Program-made: the position numbers and the translations under genes | Notes under the pieces: model-generated | Told to the model about the DNA's origin: nothing | Databases searched by the model: none | The model's input: the letters and a program-made list of their open reading frames with translations, nothing else | Shown here: positions 43,635 to 52,889 of the stretch, piece by piece | Layout: every line of letters begins with the position of its first letter | Position numbering within the stretch: the first letter of the stretch is position 1 | NCBI GenBank assembly: GCA_910579175.1 | Contig: CAJTTB010000011.1 | Location: 1-64,000, forward strand | Reading direction: 5' to 3' | Origin: an uncultured Oscillospiraceae bacterium | GTDB taxonomy: Bacteria > Bacillota > Clostridia > Oscillospirales > Ruminococcaceae | DNA: 64,000 nucleotides

Positions 43635-45312
43635 GGATACCAACCGCCTTAGGATTATTTAATTGTATTATTCTATCACATAGCGAGAGTGACGATTTTC
43701 TATGGGCAACAATTATAATTGTTTTATCTTGCCCAATGTTTTTTATAACATCGTGAATAATGCTTTCACTATATTGATCTAAAGCACTTGTGGCTTCGTC
43801 GAAAATAAAGATATCTACTTGCCTTAAAAATAATCGAGCTAGCACAATACGTTGCTTTTGTCCGCCAGATAACTTTATTCCTTTTTCACCGATAATAGTT
43901 TCATATTTTTCCGGCAACGATTGGATAAAGTCATATATACATGCTTTCTGACAAGCTTCACGCAAATCATCATCGGTAGCATTACTTTTCCCATATAAAA
44001 GATTTTCTCGAATGGAAACATTAAAAAGCATGTTTTCTTGCATCACAAAACCTATACGCTTGTGCATTTCTGATAAATCTATATCTCGCATATCTACACC
44101 AGAAAATAGAATTCTTCCTTGTGTTGGTTGAATTATTCCTGTCAATAACTTTAATAAAGTGGTTTTTCCACAACCGCTTTTCCCGGTAATGGCAATTCTC
44201 TCCCCCGTTGTTATATGCAAATTGAAATTTTCAAAAATATATCTTTCTCCTTGCGGATATATAAAACTAACATCTTTGAAATCAATGGTGTTTGAATCAT
44301 TTGGTGTAATTCCTTTATTTGAAATCCGAATATTGATTTTCTCTATTCCGGAAATTAATCTATCACTTGCCGCTCTCTCACTTTGTAAATCAGCATCTGT
44401 TAAAGACACAGCTCTTACAGCATTGGTAAACATATTACAGTATTGTACAAATATCAATAGTGTTCCGATAGTAATTTCACCACCAATAATTAACAATCCG
44501 CCAATAAAATATAATGAAAACTGCATGAGAAACTCATCTTTAATTTTTGGTAACACGAAAATTCTAGTTACATTATAATTGTTTGACCTTATATAATATT
44601 TGCTAAAAATATGTGTGAATTTAATAAGTCGTTTCTCCTCATATTTTTGTAGATTCAATGCTTTGACTTCTCTCCAGCCTTGTATTGTAGCATGTAACCA
44701 CGAAGATTGTTCTTGATCATTTTCTCGAATTTTATCATTCATTTTCCATTCTTTCTTACTTATAATATGGTCAAGCAAAAAAGTTATAGGAATTAATGTA
44801 ATTGAAAATAGTGCAAGTTGCCACTTTATAATAATCATAAATAAGAGAGAAAAAATTAACGTCATATAATTTATAGTATATCCAATGGTTTGAGCATCGA
44901 AAAATGATTTAATACAATTTATATCATCATCTATACGCATTTTGGTATCGCCAATACTCTGAGTTTCATATGATGAAAAATTCTCTTTAAATAAACGATT
45001 CCAAAAGCTAAGCTTAATCTTAAATGTCACTCTATTTACTAAACGATTATTGGAATAATATTTTATATAGCCAATAATCGTGTTAATTGCAAACACGGAT
45101 AAGTATCCAATGACCACATAAACCAATTTAGACAGTTCTTTACTTAAAATAACATTATCAATAAATATCTTATAAAATATGGGTTGCACAAAAGATAACA
45201 TCAGCCCCAATAAACTTAGCACAAAACATAGCAAGTAAAATTTCTTTACTCCTTTTGCAAACGGTTTTAATATGGATAACATCTTAATTCGATATTTTAT
45301 TTTGTCAAACAT
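43624..45312 (-). CDS. ABC exporter half-transporter (second)
   Basis: A 562-residue exporter with six transmembrane helices (residues ~25-290) and a C-terminal ATPase: GKSGCGKTTLLKLL (Walker A), QENMLFNVSIREN (Q-loop), KLSGGQKQRIVLARLFL (signature) and DEATSALDQ (Walker B). No N-terminal C39 peptidase domain, so leader removal must be done elsewhere. Probably a heterodimer with the upstream half-transporter whose gene overlaps it by 8 nt. Likely exports the mature product. Confidence 0.92.
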   Translation of the reverse strand: MFDKIKYRIKMLSILKPFAKGVKKFYLLCFVLSLLGLMLSFVQPIFYKIFIDNVILSKELSKLVYVVIGYLSVFAINTIIGYIKYYSNNRLVNRVTFKIKLSFWNRLFKENFSSYETQSIGDTKMRIDDDINCIKSFFDAQTIGYTINYMTLIFSLLFMIIIKWQLALFSITLIPITFLLDHIISKKEWKMNDKIRENDQEQSSWLHATIQGWREVKALNLQKYEEKRLIKFTHIFSKYYIRSNNYNVTRIFVLPKIKDEFLMQFSLYFIGGLLIIGGEITIGTLLIFVQYCNMFTNAVRAVSLTDADLQSERAASDRLISGIEKINIRISNKGITPNDSNTIDFKDVSFIYPQGERYIFENFNLHITTGERIAITGKSGCGKTTLLKLLTGIIQPTQGRILFSGVDMRDIDLSEMHKRIGFVMQENMLFNVSIRENLLYGKSNATDDDLREACQKACIYDFIQSLPEKYETIIGEKGIKLSGGQKQRIVLARLFLRQVDIFIFDEATSALDQYSESIIHDVIKNIGQDKTIIIVAHRKSSLSLCDRIIQLNNPKAVGIHEL

Positions 45313-47071
45313 TATCCTCGTCCCCCTGTTTCATTGCAAAAAGGCTTCTAAAGCTTTCCTCTTTTTTACTAAGTTCGATTGGATTACCAACTTTTATAAT
45401 TTTCCCTAATTCCATAATAGCAGCTTTTTGGCATAGCATAACTGAACTTTGCCTATGCGCAATAATTATTGAGGTTCGTCCTTTCAATACCTGCCTCCAA
45501 GCTTCATGAATCTGTTTCTCTGTTTCAAAGTCTAAAGAACTCGTTGCCTCATCAAAAATAAGAATCGAAGGATTTTTTAAATAGATGCGCGCAATAGCAA
45601 TTCTCTGTTTTTGTCCACCTGACAGTGAGATTCCTTTAGAGCCTATAATTGTATTTAATCCATCTGGCAAAGAGTGAATGAAATCCATAATACCAGATTT
45701 TACACAAGCATTAATTATTTCATTTTTATTTGCTTTTGGATTACCTAACAAAAGATTGTCTTCTATTGTACCGTCAAAAACCAAAACATCTTGTTGGACT
45801 AATCCAATATTTTTACGAATTGATTTTAATGTGCATTCTCTTAGATCTTGTCCATCTATTGTAATTCTCCCTTTTTCAGGATAATAAAAACCAATCAGCA
45901 TGTAGGCCAATGTTGTTTTACCACAACCACTTTTTCCAATTAAAGCTGTCTTTTCTCCCCCTTTTATCTTTAGGGACAACTTGTTAAAAATCTGCTTTCC
46001 ATCTTTATATTCAAATTCAATATCTTCAAATTCAATATTTCCATTTCTTACATACAATTCTTTTTTCCCAGGCCAATCTTTTTCACTCTGCGCATGTATC
46101 ACATCATAAATACGTTGAATATATGAAACCCTGTTTTGAGCGTCCATATAGCTTCTGCTCAAATGGCTTACTTCATCTGTAAGCATAGAATAAAAAGTAA
46201 CAATTACTACCAAAGAACCAATTGTCATTCCTGCATATACCGACAAAAATGCAATAAAAACAAAAATAGTTATCTGTATTACTAAATTCACTAAACTTAT
46301 TATATTTTGTGCGGTCATGGATGATAGGCCGCTTTTGATATTTACCGCGTACATTGCTTTGTGATTTTTAACAAAATCTTTATTCACCTTTCGTTGTGCA
46401 CCGAGAAAACGGATATCTTTGATTCCACCTAAGATTTCAAATAACCAACTAATATATGTTCCATAGTAATTCCTTTGATCATCACCATAGGCTCTAATCT
46501 TTTTACCAAATTTTAAAGAAATAAAGACGGCAATGGGAACAGCAATTAACATCAAAAGCCCAATATATAAATTAATTATAAAAATATATACAGTACAAAA
46601 TATAACAATTAACACCCCATTTATATTGTGGATGATATTATATATGATAAAATTCATGCTTTCCGATGAATACCATTGTACGGTTGAAATTAAATCTCCA
46701 GTATTGGCATTGGATAAATATTGTGCATCAGCATTCAAAATGCTTGTAAAAACATCTCTTTTGATTTTCAAATTAAACATAACCCAATTATAGGCATAAA
46801 TTTGGTTAACTAAAAAATACAAAATACATTTAAACAGCATTACAACTAGATAAACTAGAGCTAGACGAAAAAACAAATCTACATTTTTGTAGTAGACTAT
46901 TTGATTTATCATCAAACCAAATATAATAGGGGATATAATCGTTGCAATAGAATCTAAAAACCAGCCGATATAAAAAGCCAAAAACTGAATGCGATGCCCT
47001 TTTAGATATTTACCTAAAAATTTAACTGAAGATATAATATTTAGTTTATCATTCTGTTGCTTCTTCATCAA
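45305..47071 (-). CDS. ABC exporter half-transporter (first)
   Basis: A 588-residue type I exporter with the same layout: TMD ~30-310, then GKSGCGKTTLAYMLIG, QQDVLVFDGTIEDN, SLSGGQKQRIAIARIYL and DEATSSLDFE. No peptidase domain. Overlaps the small membrane-protein gene by 4 nt upstream and the second half-transporter by 8 nt downstream. Confidence 0.92.
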   Translation of the reverse strand: MMKKQQNDKLNIISSVKFLGKYLKGHRIQFLAFYIGWFLDSIATIISPIIFGLMINQIVYYKNVDLFFRLALVYLVVMLFKCILYFLVNQIYAYNWVMFNLKIKRDVFTSILNADAQYLSNANTGDLISTVQWYSSESMNFIIYNIIHNINGVLIVIFCTVYIFIINLYIGLLMLIAVPIAVFISLKFGKKIRAYGDDQRNYYGTYISWLFEILGGIKDIRFLGAQRKVNKDFVKNHKAMYAVNIKSGLSSMTAQNIISLVNLVIQITIFVFIAFLSVYAGMTIGSLVVIVTFYSMLTDEVSHLSRSYMDAQNRVSYIQRIYDVIHAQSEKDWPGKKELYVRNGNIEFEDIEFEYKDGKQIFNKLSLKIKGGEKTALIGKSGCGKTTLAYMLIGFYYPEKGRITIDGQDLRECTLKSIRKNIGLVQQDVLVFDGTIEDNLLLGNPKANKNEIINACVKSGIMDFIHSLPDGLNTIIGSKGISLSGGQKQRIAIARIYLKNPSILIFDEATSSLDFETEKQIHEAWRQVLKGRTSIIIAHRQSSVMLCQKAAIMELGKIIKVGNPIELSKKEESFRSLFAMKQGDEDNV

Positions 47072-47469
47072 TTCTCACCACCCTGAATAAATATCTCATT
47101 AAATAGAGTAACCGTATTTTTAGAGATGTCTATATAATAATCCGTAGAATTGGTAACAGATATTAAGCCTGATAAATCTTGTGTAACATTAATTTGCTTA
47201 TTATTGACAACATTATAGTTCGTAATTTGGTTCATAGCATTATTTTTATCTGAATATAAAAAAATTGATTTTATATCTGCATTAAATATTGGTTCATTAC
47301 ATGTTAATAAATATTCCCCGTGGTTTTCATTTAACTCTATCGGATAAGTTTTTACAACAGGAACATTCGTAGTAATAAATAATCCAAAAATAATTATGAT
47401 CCCAATAGATATAAACAAAAAGTAAAGATACGGCTTCTTTATTACATATTTTAAATACCAATTTTTCAT
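47068..47469 (-). CDS. Small single-helix membrane protein next to the ABC exporter
   Basis: 133 residues: basic N-terminus (KNWYLKYVIKKPY), one transmembrane helix (YFLFISIGIIIIFGLFITT, ~17-36) and an extracellular beta-rich domain with segments such as ELNENHGEYLLTCNE and NTVTLFNEIFIQGGEN. Position and shape suggest an accessory to the exporter (like a short HlyD-type or an immunity component), but I recognise no family. Confidence 0.6.
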   Translation of the reverse strand: MKNWYLKYVIKKPYLYFLFISIGIIIIFGLFITTNVPVVKTYPIELNENHGEYLLTCNEPIFNADIKSIFLYSDKNNAMNQITNYNVVNNKQINVTQDLSGLISVTNSTDYYIDISKNTVTLFNEIFIQGGEN

Positions 47470-47470
47470 G

Positions 47471-48460
47471 TTACCCTCCTGAGATTACTAATTTAAGCAA
47501 ATGTAATATTTTATAATAATATTCAAGCATAGTCGTTTTATAATTTTTCCATGAAGTTGCTTCTAAAGCGACTTGTTTTTTTATAGACCTATGTAATTTA
47601 TTCTTTATAATAAGAACACCCGACCTAAACTGTTCCGTTGCCTCTTTCATTTGCATATACCCAATAACTCCAGTTTGAATCTTTGCTATTTCACTCAAAT
47701 AGTAAATAAAAATATTAAGTTCCAATTCTAAAAAAAAGAAAGATTTAACGGCGTTAAAATAATACCGGCTATCATAGTACTGCACCCATCCGGGCAAATC
47801 ATTTTTTATTTTATCAAAAAAAGCAATTGTTTCATTGCTTAATAATTGCTCATACATATTTATAAAATTATCTTTTATACATTTTAAGAAATCAAATTTG
47901 AACTCACATATTCTTTTTGCATCAACAACTTTATATGTAGCTTTAATAGGATAGCCGCTATAAACACTCGCACCGTCTTTTTCATTAGTAGATTGTCGAG
48001 CCAAATTTAGAACTTTTTCTTCAATATAGCCAATATAGTAATCGGGTTCATACCAATCAATTACCAGATAATTGTCATCGAGGACATCATTTAAAAGAAT
48101 ACAGTGTGCAGCATGATCCTTATGAAAATGTCTTTTATATGGCATATAAAAGACATCTACAAGAATAATTACTGGACATCCATTGGCAATACTTTCTTTT
48201 ATTATATTCCAATCCAAACCAAAAGAAGGTTTATTGATAAAATTTACGGCAAGATTAATGAAAGTATCTCTAAAAAAATCCACGAAAAGAGATCCATCCT
48301 GAAAGAAAGTACTTTCTTTTATAAACAATCCACTTTGTGTTAAAAATATTGGCGAAGATATGCCCAATATCTCTAGAGCCACTCTCTCAGCATTTCTGTC
48401 ACATAAATAGCGAAATTCTGGTATTTTATCAATATTATAAAAAAAATTTTTATTTTCCAT
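47471..48460 (-). CDS. BtrH-like N-terminal domain protein
   Basis: A 329-residue protein. Residues ~90-155 have the BtrH_N pattern: CPVIILVDVFYMPYKRHFHK, DHAAHCILLNDVLDDNYLVI, DWYEPDY. BtrH of butirosin biosynthesis transfers an acyl group from a carrier protein to an aminoglycoside; related proteins have a papain/C39-like fold with Cys and His. The conserved Cys (IANGCPV) and His (AAHC) are present. The C-terminal half is helical. The presence of an ACP and an A-PCP in the same operon fits a role transferring a carrier-bound group to the peptide; proteolysis is the alternative. Confidence 0.75.
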   Translation of the reverse strand: MENKNFFYNIDKIPEFRYLCDRNAERVALEILGISSPIFLTQSGLFIKESTFFQDGSLFVDFFRDTFINLAVNFINKPSFGLDWNIIKESIANGCPVIILVDVFYMPYKRHFHKDHAAHCILLNDVLDDNYLVIDWYEPDYYIGYIEEKVLNLARQSTNEKDGASVYSGYPIKATYKVVDAKRICEFKFDFLKCIKDNFINMYEQLLSNETIAFFDKIKNDLPGWVQYYDSRYYFNAVKSFFFLELELNIFIYYLSEIAKIQTGVIGYMQMKEATEQFRSGVLIIKNKLHRSIKKQVALEATSWKNYKTTMLEYYYKILHLLKLVISGG

Positions 48461-48474
48461 GCGACTTACTTCCT

Positions 48475-50496
48475 TTATTTCTTCTTCCAGAATCTGCTGT
48501 TTCTCTTAATTTTTTTTGGTTTTCCTCTTACTTTTCCTAACCCATTATCAAGCGGTTTAATACTCATTCCCGCTATCCTTAAAAAAGTATTGATATCAAA
48601 AGCGCTACTTGAAGGGAGATCGTTTTTAATTATATCATTATTTTTATTATACGAATAGCCACTCTGATAATAATTTATCGTAACTTCACCTTTTAGTAAT
48701 TTGCGTAATTGGGTGGACATGCATGTAAATTCTGAAATAAATGCTCTCCCGGAAAGTTCTATAGCATTACTTTTAATTGGTTTGCATATTTCATATCTAT
48801 ATTGTAATGCAGAAACTTCATCCAACACCTGATTAATGTTGTTTCTGCCAAATATAATTTGATATTCTACTGTTGGCTCTAATAGTTTTGATCCTGCTAC
48901 TCTTAGTGCTCGTGCTAATGCTACTGGAGTAGCTATATTAAAGTGAGAAGATTGAGAGCCTGCATTATCCCACTTGCCACCGATAAGTTCTACGGTAACA
49001 TCTGTTACAGGCCATCCGTATATTCCACAATCCAAATATTCAAAAACAAGTCTTCTGACTTGTTTTTGATACTTATCTGGTAACTCACTTGTAGTAACAG
49101 ATGTAGCGAACTGTACACCTGTACCCTCAGCTTCTGGCTTAACTCTAAGTTCTACTAAGGACATACCAGTATAACTTGAAATACCATATCCTTCTCTTTT
49201 AGGTGTTTCTCTGTATATTATTTTTGGTGTAGATGCAAAACATAGAATATCATATCTTTCTTGCAATAATCCCACGATGCTTTCTGTCTGTAATTCGCCC
49301 ATTACATCAATCTGAAACTGCCGAGAATCCACGTTATATCGCAAATTCAGATTCGGATCTTCAGTATTCAAATCTTTTAATGCTTCGTGAAAAGTTTCAA
49401 TATCTGTTTGGTTGGGTGATAATGAGACGGAAAAAATAGGAGTAATATTGAATATGCTTTTTTCGCTTATTGCTTCTCCGATTATTTGTCCTGCATTGAC
49501 ATCAAGTCCTTTCACTATTGCCAATTCACCAGATAGCAATATATTAGAGGGGGTTCTTTTATTTCCAATGATTTTTTCTATTGAGACAATCTTGTTTTCT
49601 TGTCCGTCAATTTTTATTGATGATCTATTTTTAAGGCTTCCTTTTAACATTTTGACGAAGGCTTCTTTTGTATTTGCATTTGATTTTACCATATAAGTAT
49701 ATGCGGAAAATACATTGTCATTCAGATGATTATCCGTTGTCAAAACGGTATATGGCATATACTCTAATAATCCATCAAGAAAAACATCAATTCCAATACC
49801 ATAAAGCGTACTTCCACCATATACTGGATATATTGCATTATTTTTTAAGAGTTGCGATATATATTCATTAAAATCACGTACCGCAATCTCTCCGTTTAGA
49901 TACTTTTCCAAAATTTTAGGATCATTTATGATGCAGTCTTCAAACAACATTTTGACATTTTTTTTGTTTACAGAAATGTTACAGTCTAACTTCATATCAA
50001 CAAATGATACCGCTTTTTCGGTAAGAAGTAAACGAATTTTATCAAGTGTGTCTACATAAGAAGCCCCCATGCGATCCAACTTATTAATAAATATAAATGT
50101 TGGTATTTTCCTTTTACTTAACATGTCCCATATGACTTTTGTTTGCGCTTCAATTCCTTCAACACCAGAGATAACCAAGATGGCAACGTCAAGAACATTA
50201 ATCGCTCTGACAACCTCAGAAGAAAAATCAATATGCCCAGGGGTATCTAATAATTGAATTGTCTTGTCTCCATTAATGAATGATACATAAGAGGTTCTGA
50301 TAGTAATACCACGTTGTTTTTCAATTAATAGAGAGTCAGTTACTGTATTTCCTGAATCCACTCTTCCCAATGTTTTAATAATGCCATATTTAAATAATAT
50401 ATTTTCAGTTAATGTAGTTTTCCCGGCGTTAGCATGTGCAAATATTCCAACTGTTACTATTTTTCTTGAATTGCATATTCCTTTGCTATTTAACAT
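48475..50496 (-). CDS. Tet(M)/EF-G-like ribosome-protection GTPase
   Basis: A 673-residue translational GTPase. G1 HANAGKTTLTEN, G2/switch RGITIRTSYVSF, G3 DTPGHIDFSSEV, G4 NKLDRMGA. Domains II-V follow, ending in the EF-G C-terminal domain with a basic tail (GKVRGKPKKIKRNSRFWKKK). The G1-G3 motif wording and length (Tet(M) about 640) match tetracycline ribosomal-protection proteins more than housekeeping EF-G (about 690). In this operon it probably protects the producer's ribosome from its own product. Its ATG overlaps the upstream gene's end by 11 nt. Confidence 0.9.
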   Translation of the reverse strand: MLNSKGICNSRKIVTVGIFAHANAGKTTLTENILFKYGIIKTLGRVDSGNTVTDSLLIEKQRGITIRTSYVSFINGDKTIQLLDTPGHIDFSSEVVRAINVLDVAILVISGVEGIEAQTKVIWDMLSKRKIPTFIFINKLDRMGASYVDTLDKIRLLLTEKAVSFVDMKLDCNISVNKKNVKMLFEDCIINDPKILEKYLNGEIAVRDFNEYISQLLKNNAIYPVYGGSTLYGIGIDVFLDGLLEYMPYTVLTTDNHLNDNVFSAYTYMVKSNANTKEAFVKMLKGSLKNRSSIKIDGQENKIVSIEKIIGNKRTPSNILLSGELAIVKGLDVNAGQIIGEAISEKSIFNITPIFSVSLSPNQTDIETFHEALKDLNTEDPNLNLRYNVDSRQFQIDVMGELQTESIVGLLQERYDILCFASTPKIIYRETPKREGYGISSYTGMSLVELRVKPEAEGTGVQFATSVTTSELPDKYQKQVRRLVFEYLDCGIYGWPVTDVTVELIGGKWDNAGSQSSHFNIATPVALARALRVAGSKLLEPTVEYQIIFGRNNINQVLDEVSALQYRYEICKPIKSNAIELSGRAFISEFTCMSTQLRKLLKGEVTINYYQSGYSYNKNNDIIKNDLPSSSAFDINTFLRIAGMSIKPLDNGLGKVRGKPKKIKRNSRFWKKK

Positions 50497-52270
50497 ATCT
50501 CAAACATTCCTTCATGACTTGGCCGATAGATTTTTCGTTCAATTCAAGTGCCATAATTCCTGTTTCTATTTCTATTTTTTTTACAAAAGATAATAACTCA
50601 TTTGACTCTGAAATACTTTTTACAGTGGTTAATCCATTTCTGAACGATACCTTTTTTGTAGAGACTAAAATGCAAACTATATTTGCGTCTACTGTTGCTC
50701 GGATCATATTGATAGTTCTCATTATTAGCCTAATATTGTCATCAATTGAAACAACCAATATCACAATATCAGGCAGTAGGGTGTATAAAAATGTTCCCTG
50801 AAGAAAAATTATCGGGTTAGGAGATAATGTATTTGAGGGGAGAACTTCAGACAATAGACCGGAAATAATTACATCTCGATCATTGAGTTCAATTTCATGT
50901 ATGAAATTATTTAGTATAAAAGATTTATCATTTTCACTAATTACGTTATATTGTTTTTTATTGTAGGTAAAAGTCCTATCCGCTCCTAACAAGAAGCCCG
51001 TTTTATGTGTTGATAAATATCCTACATTGTGACCTTCGTTTAATAAAGCTCGTTTTAATTGCAATTGTAAAAACAATTTTTCTCCATCCATGCCGCTTCC
51101 AGCAATACAAATTTTAAAGACTGAGTTCACCCATTTTTTTCCTAATAATGCGTAAGGATAAGCTTCCATTGGAGAGGATAAGCTATTTAAAACAACGGTT
51201 TTGTTTTCGCTTAAAAGTTCAGTAATATTATCATCAAGTAAAAATATTGATTTGCCGTAATTTTTACAATTTACTTGCAATTTATTTATAAAATCATTTT
51301 GAAGGCTGTTTTGCACCTCATCAATTTTTCCTAATATGATTGTATCGAAATCATTTTCCCATTCTATATCATCATAAGATTTTATATCGCAATCAATATC
51401 AAATGAACCGTCGAATATATTCGATATTTTTTTCCCAATCTTACTACTATACTTATAATCATATACACCGACTAAATCAAATCTACAATCATTATTAAAA
51501 GCTATTAAAGGCAAGGTGTCATCATTCACTGGAAAAATAATAGCTTTACTAATATTAATTGCATTTCCTTTTAGATGTACTTGAGGGATAGAAGACAAAT
51601 TTTGAACACTCGTAGCACGTTTTTTCAGAAAATTTCTTACATCAATCGGTTCATTTGTGGATGAAGGCATTTCAGCAATTATGCTTGAAATATAAGGAAC
51701 AGAAAAACTATTACCTTTCACATACACTTTGTTCCCAGACTCCCATAAAACACGTTTTTTTTGAGCTGAACAAATGATGTTTATTGGTGATCCCTCAACC
51801 CAAATGAAATCATTCCCTTTAACATTTTCAGAAGTGTCTACACCGATTACTTCATCAAAACATGCGGGATACGACATAAGCCCCTGATTATCATAAGCGC
51901 TTACAATCAAGATCCCCACAGAATATAGCTTTTGGCATACTGTATGAAGCTCCGTAGTTTTTTTCCCTACCCCAAAGAAACCCAAACTCAAATTAATTAT
52001 TTTGCAAATTCTTTTTTCATAAATATAGTTTAATATTTTCACAAGGGTAGAACTGTCATTGCTTGAAGATACAGGGAAAAGAACAATTTTGGCATCGGGG
52101 GCATATTTTTGGATAATGCCACATACTGCGGTACCATGTCCTTTGGGATAAGAGGTATAATTATCTTGATCATTACAAAATCGATTGTCGACCTCAATTG
52201 CACTCAAATTCAATTGAGTACAATTCAAATCAATCATTGTATCTATGACAGCGATTTTCGTATTCTTCAT
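50486..52270 (-). CDS. Subtilase (S8) fused to a DUF1611-like domain
   Basis: About 594 residues. The N-terminal ~230 form a subtilisin-like serine protease: Asp in IAVIDTMID, His in GHGTAVCGII and Ser in GNSFSVPYISS, all conserved. There is no signal peptide, so it acts inside the cell. The C-terminal ~330 resemble DUF1611: WENDFDTIILGKIDE, SPMEAYPYALLGKKWVNSVF, then a P-loop-like IAGSGMDGEKLFLQLQL and YLSTHKTGFLLGADRTF. Start at the ATG at 52270 (ggaggt upstream) rather than the TTG at 52282. Candidate leader peptidase for the Cys-rich precursor encoded immediately upstream. The fusion is unusual. Confidence 0.8.
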   Translation of the reverse strand: MKNTKIAVIDTMIDLNCTQLNLSAIEVDNRFCNDQDNYTSYPKGHGTAVCGIIQKYAPDAKIVLFPVSSSNDSSTLVKILNYIYEKRICKIINLSLGFFGVGKKTTELHTVCQKLYSVGILIVSAYDNQGLMSYPACFDEVIGVDTSENVKGNDFIWVEGSPINIICSAQKKRVLWESGNKVYVKGNSFSVPYISSIIAEMPSSTNEPIDVRNFLKKRATSVQNLSSIPQVHLKGNAINISKAIIFPVNDDTLPLIAFNNDCRFDLVGVYDYKYSSKIGKKISNIFDGSFDIDCDIKSYDDIEWENDFDTIILGKIDEVQNSLQNDFINKLQVNCKNYGKSIFLLDDNITELLSENKTVVLNSLSSPMEAYPYALLGKKWVNSVFKICIAGSGMDGEKLFLQLQLKRALLNEGHNVGYLSTHKTGFLLGADRTFTYNKKQYNVISENDKSFILNNFIHEIELNDRDVIISGLLSEVLPSNTLSPNPIIFLQGTFLYTLLPDIVILVVSIDDNIRLIMRTINMIRATVDANIVCILVSTKKVSFRNGLTTVKSISESNELLSFVKKIEIETGIMALELNEKSIGQVMKECLRYVK

Positions 52271-52334
52271 TGTTACCTCCAAATAATCCGCATTGATAAC
52301 TCGGCAGGATTGGATTTATGAACACATGATTTTC

Positions 52335-52395
52335 TGGCAAATATTTGCCAAACTTAATTTTGCTCAATTTTCAGCTCCTTTAGAGCACTGAAAAT
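52335..52395 (-). promoter_or_regulatory. Two hairpins between precursor and subtilase genes
   Basis: 52367-52395 (attttcag / ctgaaaat with an extra GCTC/GAGC pairing) and 52335-52350 (tggcaaatatttgcca, perfect palindrome) lie after the precursor stop codon on the minus strand. Partial termination or mRNA stabilisation here would give more precursor than enzymes, a common RiPP arrangement. Confidence 0.5.
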
Positions 52396-52405
52396 AAATG
52401 ATTAG

Positions 52406-52561
52406 TTAACAACCGCCGTTGCTGCAGTGGCATGTGCCAAAAAAAACAAGCCTGTCTTTTTTGGAAACTTTGACCTCGGCAATTTTCGGTAGTTCGATTT
52501 TGTTCTCTTTGCAAGAGTCTACTTTGACCTCTTGCAATTTGTTGTTTTTGTTTTCCAACAT
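52406..52561 (-). CDS. Cys-rich RiPP precursor peptide (51 residues)
   Basis: Starts at ATG 52561, 6 nt after aaggggg. The leader is charged (MLENKNNKLQEVKVDSCKEN; IELPKIAEVKVSKKDR) with two EVKV-containing segments. The C-terminal tail is FFGTCHCSNGGC, containing three Cys, His, Ser and Asn; a fourth Cys is at position 17 in the leader. Such an acidic-leader, Cys/Gly-rich-tail peptide beside radical SAM enzymes is the standard RiPP precursor form. It resembles what I recall as Clo7bot-family Cys-rich peptides. An overlapping frame encodes nothing recognised. Single copy in the window. Confidence 0.8.
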   Translation of the reverse strand: MLENKNNKLQEVKVDSCKENKIELPKIAEVKVSKKDRLVFFGTCHCSNGGC

Positions 52562-52615
52562 GATAATCCCCCTTTTTAAACGACACATCCTGCCGAGCTA
52601 TCAATACAGACTATT

Positions 52616-52867
52616 TTATTTAGTTGAAAATTCTTGTATTAATCCAACTAAACTATCGATATTGGATAATACATTTTCAGCAAGATATTCGTCCGGAATA
52701 GTAAAATCAAATTTCTCTTCTATTTCCATTAATATCGTAACATTTGTTAAGGAATCTAAGGAACTAACTTTTTTCTCAATAGCATAAATATCTTCTTCGC
52801 CTGTAAGGGCTTCATTTTTTATAAGTATTTCTTTACACACGTCAATAATCTCTTCTTTTTTTAACAT
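52616..52867 (-). CDS. Acyl-carrier-like protein of the peptide maturation system
   Basis: An 83-residue four-helix carrier protein: LKKEEIIDVCKEILIKNEAL, then EKKVSSLDSLTNVTILMEIE, whose DSL Ser is the phosphopantetheine site, then EKFDFTIPDEYLAENVLSNI. ATG at 52867 after gaggtg. ACP-related proteins are a reported part of Cys-rich peptide maturation loci in Clostridia (recalled as peptide maturation system acyl carrier-related protein). Here it lies directly upstream of the precursor gene. The loaded acyl group is unknown; AccA/AccD and the A-PCP protein are possible suppliers. Confidence 0.85.
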   Translation of the reverse strand: MLKKEEIIDVCKEILIKNEALTGEEDIYAIEKKVSSLDSLTNVTILMEIEEKFDFTIPDEYLAENVLSNIDSLVGLIQEFSTK

Positions 52868-52889
52868 ACAATTACACCTCATCTCTCGT

